Assembly (NCBI GenBank): GCA_949358305.1
Contig: OX442316.1
Span: forward strand, 16,554,001-16,618,000
DNA from: Strigamia acuminata
Taxonomy: Eukaryota; Arthropoda; Chilopoda; Geophilomorpha; Linotaeniidae
Direction: 5' to 3'
Length of the DNA: 64,000 bases
Below the pieces are notes generated by a model, which did no database searches, was not told the DNA's origin, and saw nothing but the letters and a program-made list of their open reading frames with translations. Below, piece after piece: positions 58,625-64,000 of the stretch (the stretch's first letter is position 1; every line of letters begins with the position of its first letter). The translations under genes were made by a program, and so were the position numbers.

Positions 58625-59071
58625 TACTCAGGCTCACCGTTAAAGACACACTACTAACACCAGTTCCTATTGGCCAAGCCTATTCACTGGTGTAGGGCGT
58701 GTAGGGCTACATAAAAGTAGGCCAAAATACAAACGCTTGAGTTACGGGAAGCCATTTTGTGTCCAGACACAACAATCAATCATACATTTGAAAACCAGCT
58801 GGAGAAAGCAACCGATAAATTTAACGAACAAAACAATCATGTATTTTGAAGAAGTTATAACGTAAAACATTGCTTCCAGACTTTTTAAAATATTTTATTA
58901 TCACATATAAGACAATTCACATCATTACAAACACCTAAAATAATCAAACTAATTAAAATCACAACAAACCTACTTTTCCTGGTGGAATAACACAGGCAAC
59001 AGTTAGGAGTGAATAGGCTCGGCCAATAGGAATTGGTGTAACTGGTGTGTCTTTAACGGTGACCCTGAGTA
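58625..59071. mobile_element. MITE with TACTCAGG termini downstream of copy 5
   Basis: The termini TACTCAGGCTCACCGTTAAA and inverse enclose 447 bp. TA is duplicated at 58623-58624 and 59072-59073. The DNA downstream of copy 4 (about 54345-54352) has the empty site with one TA. Both arms carry a CCTATTGGCC/GGCCAATAGG motif. Confidence 0.9.
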
Positions 59072-59559
59072 TAATCTTTGTTTTTGTTAAACTTTCTGAT
59101 AAACACACAATACTTGTAATCAAGGACTTTGTCATGGGGGTGCATTCTGCTTACTTTGCTGTCATTGGTCGAAAAGCATGACGTTGTCAACGGGACTAGT
59201 GACGTATGTAAAAGTACTAAAATATTCTGTTATATGTGATATCAGATTGCTAGGGATATTTAATACGGAGAGATAATACTCGAATTTTATGTTAACATAA
59301 AATAAAATAAAATTGAGCCTAATTTCATGCGTGTGAATTAAATTTAATTAAATTTAATTTGACGCCATGAATGGCCGGTGATACAACAATACAGATTATA
59401 ATCTGTGACAGCAAGGTCCCAGCAGTGACGTTGTTATTTTTTCTCCACATGGCGCAACCGTATAGTATTAAAGTAACCTTGGGACTTTGTATCAATTTAT
59501 CAAACACACAATTCCATTCACGGCATTTGGTTGACAATTAATGGTGAAAAGCAACAAGT

Positions 59560-62500
59560 ATGGACGTAATAACTACAATGTTAATTGCAGCTTTAATCCT
59601 AGTCCTATCACTCATTTTTTACACCCGAAAAAATAATGAGGTACTGTATAACTTTTCAATGTAGCTTTTGATTTTCTTCTTTATTAAAATAATATTTTTT
59701 AAATTTAAATTTAACAAAGAATGAAGGCTCTAAGAAAATTCCGGGTTTAGGGCCGGAAGAATCAAAGTGAGTATATTGGGCGTCTTTTAATAAAATTTAT
59801 TTATAATCAATTTTTTTTTAGGAATGGCCAAATTGTATTTTCAGAGTTCAATCCCTTTCTAGCTAACCTACACAAACGATTCGGTAAAATTGTGTCATTT
59901 TATCACAACAATAAATACGCAGTTAGCATTGCTGATCCAAATTTGCTGAAACAATTACGCCATTTGGAGGTCACACCTAGTAAGTTTGATCTAAAACCGG
60001 CGGTAAAATTTATTTGAGCCCTAAAATCACCAATTTTATTTAACAGCTGATATTTTATCAAAATTTGAAATCTTGACTGGGAAAGAATTGTTTGGGTTTC
60101 AAGAATTAGAAGAAATACGCCGTAGAAGGAAATTATACGACCATCATTTCATGTTGAAATCATGCAAATCCTTCTCCGATTGTTTTGTAGAGGTAATTTT
60201 AGGGCTATTAAGGTGTTTCATTAAATGAGCGATTATTGTGATTAGTTGATTGTTGCAATAATCGAAATCACTCAATTATTGAGGACCCAAATCTGATTAT
60301 GTGATTATTGCTCCGATGGGCGGAATTGTTTAAATTGTAACTTAAATGCGTTGCAATTGTTTAAAAAAAGTTCCTACAAATAATAATTGCAACTACCTAA
60401 CTCGTTTCATGTGTTCAGTTTAACCTAAACTGAGCAGACTTTGTTATACAGGGTGGTCAGAAAGTCTGGTTCTATGTAAATAATTCCCAAACTGTTCTAG
60501 ATGTTGATTCAGCAAAATTATTGTAAGGGTAGTATGTTGGGGGAAATCCAATTATGACATCCAACTTGACCTCAGAGGTCATCTTCAAGGTCATCCATAG
60601 TGTAACTCGAGAACCGTAACAGATAGAGAAAAAAAGTAAATTAGAAAGTTGTAGAGGACCATCTAATTAGTCTAGAACTGTTTTTAAAAAAATTATCTCT
60701 TACAGAAAAGTTTTGAGAAAAAAAGAAATGAAATGTTAATCTACTCAGCTTTGTAACCTAAAATTATCATGTTGGAATGTATTTCCAAAATAATTTATTT
60801 CTTTTCTTGTTGTGTTTCCTCTCTTCCACTTACAAGTATGACCAAATAAAGTGTCCTAATTGAGGATTAGCTTGGTTGCCTCAATAGTTTTAGGTTACAA
60901 AGCTGAGTTACAATGCTGAGTAAACTAATGTTTCAGACCTTTTTTCTCAAAACTTTTCAGTAAGAAATAATTTTTTTAAGAACGGTTCTAGACTAATTGG
61001 ATGATGCTCTACAACTTTCTAATTCACCTTTTTGCTCTATCTGTCACGGTTCTCGAGTTACAATATGGATGACCTTGAAGATGACCTCAGAGGTCAAATT
61101 GGTTGTCATAATTGGATTTCCCCCAACATACTACCCTAACAATAATTTTGCTGAATCAACATCTAGAACAGTTTGGGAATTATTTACATAGAACCAGACT
61201 TTCTGACCACCCTGTATTATGACCTTGTGTAGTTGAAGCGGGTCTGGCGCCGCCATGTTGGTTTCAGTTGAGAGAGCACTTATAATCGGCCCAAGTCAGC
61301 AGAAAATCATGGTTTGGGGTGATTACTTGATTAGTTGGTTATTTGGTTGGTTATTTCTCGGGATTGTAATAGACTAATCAAAGTAATCAAAGTAATCAAC
61401 TAATCGCTCATTTAATGAAACCCCTTATTCTGTGCTGTGACAGTCCTGTTGAAATAACTTTGGCTCATCAAATACAATGTTATGCAACTGCAGATTGCTA
61501 GAGAGTATACAGACAAATGGAAAAAGCTAAGTAAAGACGAGCAAATCCCATTGTTGGAAACAATATTGGAGGCTACGTTGAAGGGAATCCTGCTCACCAG
61601 TTATGGAAATTATTTCAAGGATGAAAAGAGTCTAAAACATTTCCAAAAATTACTTGTAGAGGTAGGTGATTTATTACATTGAGTAAAAATTGATTGGATG
61701 ATAAACAATACATGTTCGACCATATCAGATCTAACACTTATCGGTGTTTTCGCAAACATCAAGTGTACATCTGTTCTTATCAGCTTAATACGTCCCCTTC
61801 CATAAATTTAAGACCTCTGCAATCTGAAACATGGAGCATTGTAAAAACTTTGAGTTTGTGTGTTAGCAAATAAATTTGAAAAAATAAAAAAAATATCTTC
61901 TAAAACTGCATGAAAAAATGAATAAAATGTATATTTTAAAGTTTTAAAAATCTGGATTTTTAACTATTTAAAAAAATAAAAACATGTCAACATTTTTTTA
62001 GATAGTTAAAAATCCAAATTTTGAAAACTTTAAAACATACATTTTATTCATTTTTTCATGTAGTTTTAGAAGATATGGCGTATTTTTTTATTTTTCCAAA
62101 TTCATTTGCAAACACACAAACTGAAAGTTTTTACAATGCTCCATGTCTCAGATTGCAGTGGTTTTAAATTTAGGAAGGGAAGGTGTATCTGATACGGTCC
62201 TCGATGAGGGCCCAGAATATTACGGCAATGAACTAATGCATATTGTATTTGTCAGCTAAATCATTCTTTATTAAAACACCTAAGTTACGTAAACATTACA
62301 CAGACTCTCTATTTTTTCAAAAACATATTTAGGTACAAATATTGTTGGAAAGTACATTAAACCCAAACTCTCCTGAAGAATTAGTGCTAAAAAAAAGTCA
62401 GTCAAAAGTAAAATAAAGTCACACAAGTAGTTATGGTATATATTACAATTTTACAGATTCGGTAGAAATTCGTGCAATAGTCAAGCAGATATTGACGAAT

Positions 62501-64000
62501 AGAGAACAAGACACCACTGACACTGAAAGAAATTTGTTTATAGATGTCTTATTAGAGGATACTAAAAGTGAAGAAGCACAACTGGCAGACTCCGTAATAT
62601 TTATAATCGCTGGTTATGACGTAACAGGCAAAAGTAATACAATGTAAAGCCCGAACTACGTAAAATTGCCACTTAACAAGTTTTATTTTATTTTGTGTAT
62701 AGCAATTATGTGGATTCTGTATGAATTAGCACTCCATCCTGAGCTTCAAGAAAAATTATACGAAGAGTTGAAATCAGTTTTAGGAGATAACCGGACAACT
62801 CTGGAAACACTACCCCAACTCAAGTACAATCGAATCTCGTTATAACGAACCGTGGTATAACAAATTTTTCGTTATAACAAATACTTAAAATGGCACGGGT
62901 GATTGGTTGGTTGAGCAAATACAGTTCAACCCACATAAAATGTCTCTGAAACAGAATGGTGGGCCAAAAAAAATTTTCAAGTTCATTATCCTGGACAGGC
63001 CCCCAATTGTGACTGGTGTGGTCTTCACCATGGCAGCCTGGGGACTGGTTGCCATGGGATGGGACGCATACTCAAGTAAATAAGACAAGGAACTCCAGAT
63101 TGTTGGATTGTTGGCCTTTAATCCGTTGTCTAGGGGTTCGAGACTCCCGTCTACCCGCGTGTTGGCAGTGCCGCAAAGGAACGCCACACAGGCAACCGAC
63201 CCGTCATACACAGGGTGGGAACCCCATGGATGATGTAGGCGGTTAGAGATAACATTCTGTCGTACTCACCTGTACGACCCATGCAACCGCTCATAGAGGC
63301 TGTAGTGGATCTACAATCACACTACTGAGCGTCACAGTGGTGAATGCGGAGGAGAGCAGAGTCAGCACAGGGCACTACTGCCCTTGCTGGCTTCAGGACC
63401 TTACTTCAGACATCTCTGTCTTGGTTGAGGCCCAGCGCTCTTCTCTCTCTCTCCACACCACTCAGATCCCTCCTTCCCTATACTGGGTCATACCACTCTG
63501 CGATCTTAGGGCCATTGGGCGGCATGTGGCAGTGACGCTGGTCACCCTTGGATGGCCAAACGGTCACACACCATGTTAAAAAATGTTGATATAACAAACT
63601 TTCATTACAACGAACTGATTTTTTGGATCCCTTGAGATACGTTGTAACGAGATTCACCTGTAATTCGTTAGCCAAAGACTTTTGCCTTGAACCTCGCGCT
63701 TATACAGTAGACCTTTAACACATTTACTGATGAGGGTGCTTTTAACTTCAGATACCTCGGTCAAGTTGTCGATGAAATAATACGCTACCGATCAAAAAAC
63801 ATCTTTAGCGCTCGAATTAATCCGGAAGAATTGATATTAGGAAATTACATAATACCAGCGGATACAAGACTGTACTTACACATGGGCGTCCCATTCACTG
63901 ATAAGAATTATTATGCCAATCCTGACAAGTAAATTTCAACATTTGTAATTTTCTTTGCTTTGTTTTAAATATGTTCAAAAAATCCTTCAGATTCGATCCT
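59560..64000 (+). CDS. CYP20: CYP20-family cytochrome P450, copy 6 (cut by window end)
   Basis: Exons: 59560-59640, 59720-59766, 59822-59979, 60047-60192, 61494-61661, 62333-62396, 62457-62633, 62703-62823, 63752-63928 and 63991 onward. The frame is open throughout with no lesion seen. Motifs present: IAGYDVTG and EIIR. The heme loop lies beyond the window. It is nearly identical to copy 5, but introns 4 and 5 have grown by MITE insertions, making the gene over 4.4 kb. Exon 9 uses acceptor AACTTCAG, one T shorter than in copies 4 and 5. Confidence 0.85.
60210..61426. mobile_element. AAGG(G/T)GTTTC MITE in intron 4 of copy 6
   Basis: The ends AAGGTGTTTCATTAAATGAG and CTCATTTAATGAAACCCCTT are flanked by ATT (60207-60209 and 61427-61429). 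Copy 5 has the empty site at about 55194-55202. It belongs to the same family as 104-460 and contains the nested foldback at 60449-61214. Confidence 0.88.
60449..61214. mobile_element. Long foldback element nested in the intron 4 MITE
   Basis: Arms of at least 280 bp are inverted copies of each other, starting CAGGGTGGTCAGAAAGTCTG. TA flanks both ends (60447-60448 and 61215-61216). The transcript would form a very long hairpin. No transposase frame. Confidence 0.9.
61793..62182. mobile_element. Foldback element in intron 5 of copy 6
   Basis: The inverted arms share AAATTTAA, CTGCAATCTGA, ACATGGAGCATTGTAAAAAC and TTAACTATTTAAAA-like blocks around a short centre. The copy 4 intron lacks it. 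Copy 5 keeps a deleted version. Confidence 0.8.
62827..63660. mobile_element. pogo/Tigger-like MITE in intron 8 of copy 6
   Basis: Same element and same insertion point as 56366-57520 but without the nested hAT-like insert. TA lies at 62825-62826 and 63661-63662. The open frames inside are not similar to any transposase I recognise. Confidence 0.8.

Overview
The window is animal nuclear DNA, almost certainly from an insect (possibly a beetle; order not provable from sequence alone). It is AT-rich, its genes have many short GT-AG introns, the core promoters look arthropod (TATA plus TCAGT initiator), and it carries many short inverted-repeat transposons. I saw no rRNA, tRNA or CRISPR array. 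Exon boundaries were placed by hand from splice signals and reading phase. The integrin, the first acyltransferase and P450 copies 4 and 5 each sum to an exact multiple of three.

Region by region. (1) 1-8312, minus strand: a bestrophin chloride-channel gene with two tandem 135-bp versions of one exon that look mutually exclusive. Its 3' end runs into a transposon-like inverted repeat. (2) 11104-16711, minus strand: a complete 21-exon integrin beta (betaPS/mys type, 800 aa), with unrelated minisatellites in several introns. (3) 18969-27617: a full-length LTR retrotransposon with 1553-bp LTRs and a 4-bp target duplication. It is on the minus strand and appears to encode only a Gag. It sits inside a palindromic MITE, and an uninterrupted relative lies at about 33.5 kb. 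(4) 28398-35824: a WSD-type (wax ester synthase/DGAT) acyltransferase, a frameshifted duplicate and a third decayed fragment between them. The two main copies share flanks, so several MITE insertions can be read against their empty sites. (5) 36767-38261: two small convergent genes for predicted secreted peptides. (6) 39333-64000: six tandem copies of a cytochrome P450 that I recognise as CYP20 (CYP20A1-like), a family that is usually single-copy. Copies 4 and 5 are intact (463 aa each). Copy 6 is intact up to the window edge. Copies 1 and 3 share a damaged splice donor. Copy 2 is a pseudogene.

The P450s fall into pairs 1/3, 2/4 and 5/6. This fits a two-gene block (1+2) copied to give 3+4, and a separate 5/6 duplication. 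The P450 introns are layered with MITEs of several types (pogo-like, hAT-like, piggyBac-like, foldback) that give a relative order of events.

Bestrophin and integrin are ordinary conserved genes. The acyltransferases, secreted peptides and P450s form an accessory, duplicating neighbourhood. A link to lipid or cuticle chemistry is conceivable for that neighbourhood but is inference only.
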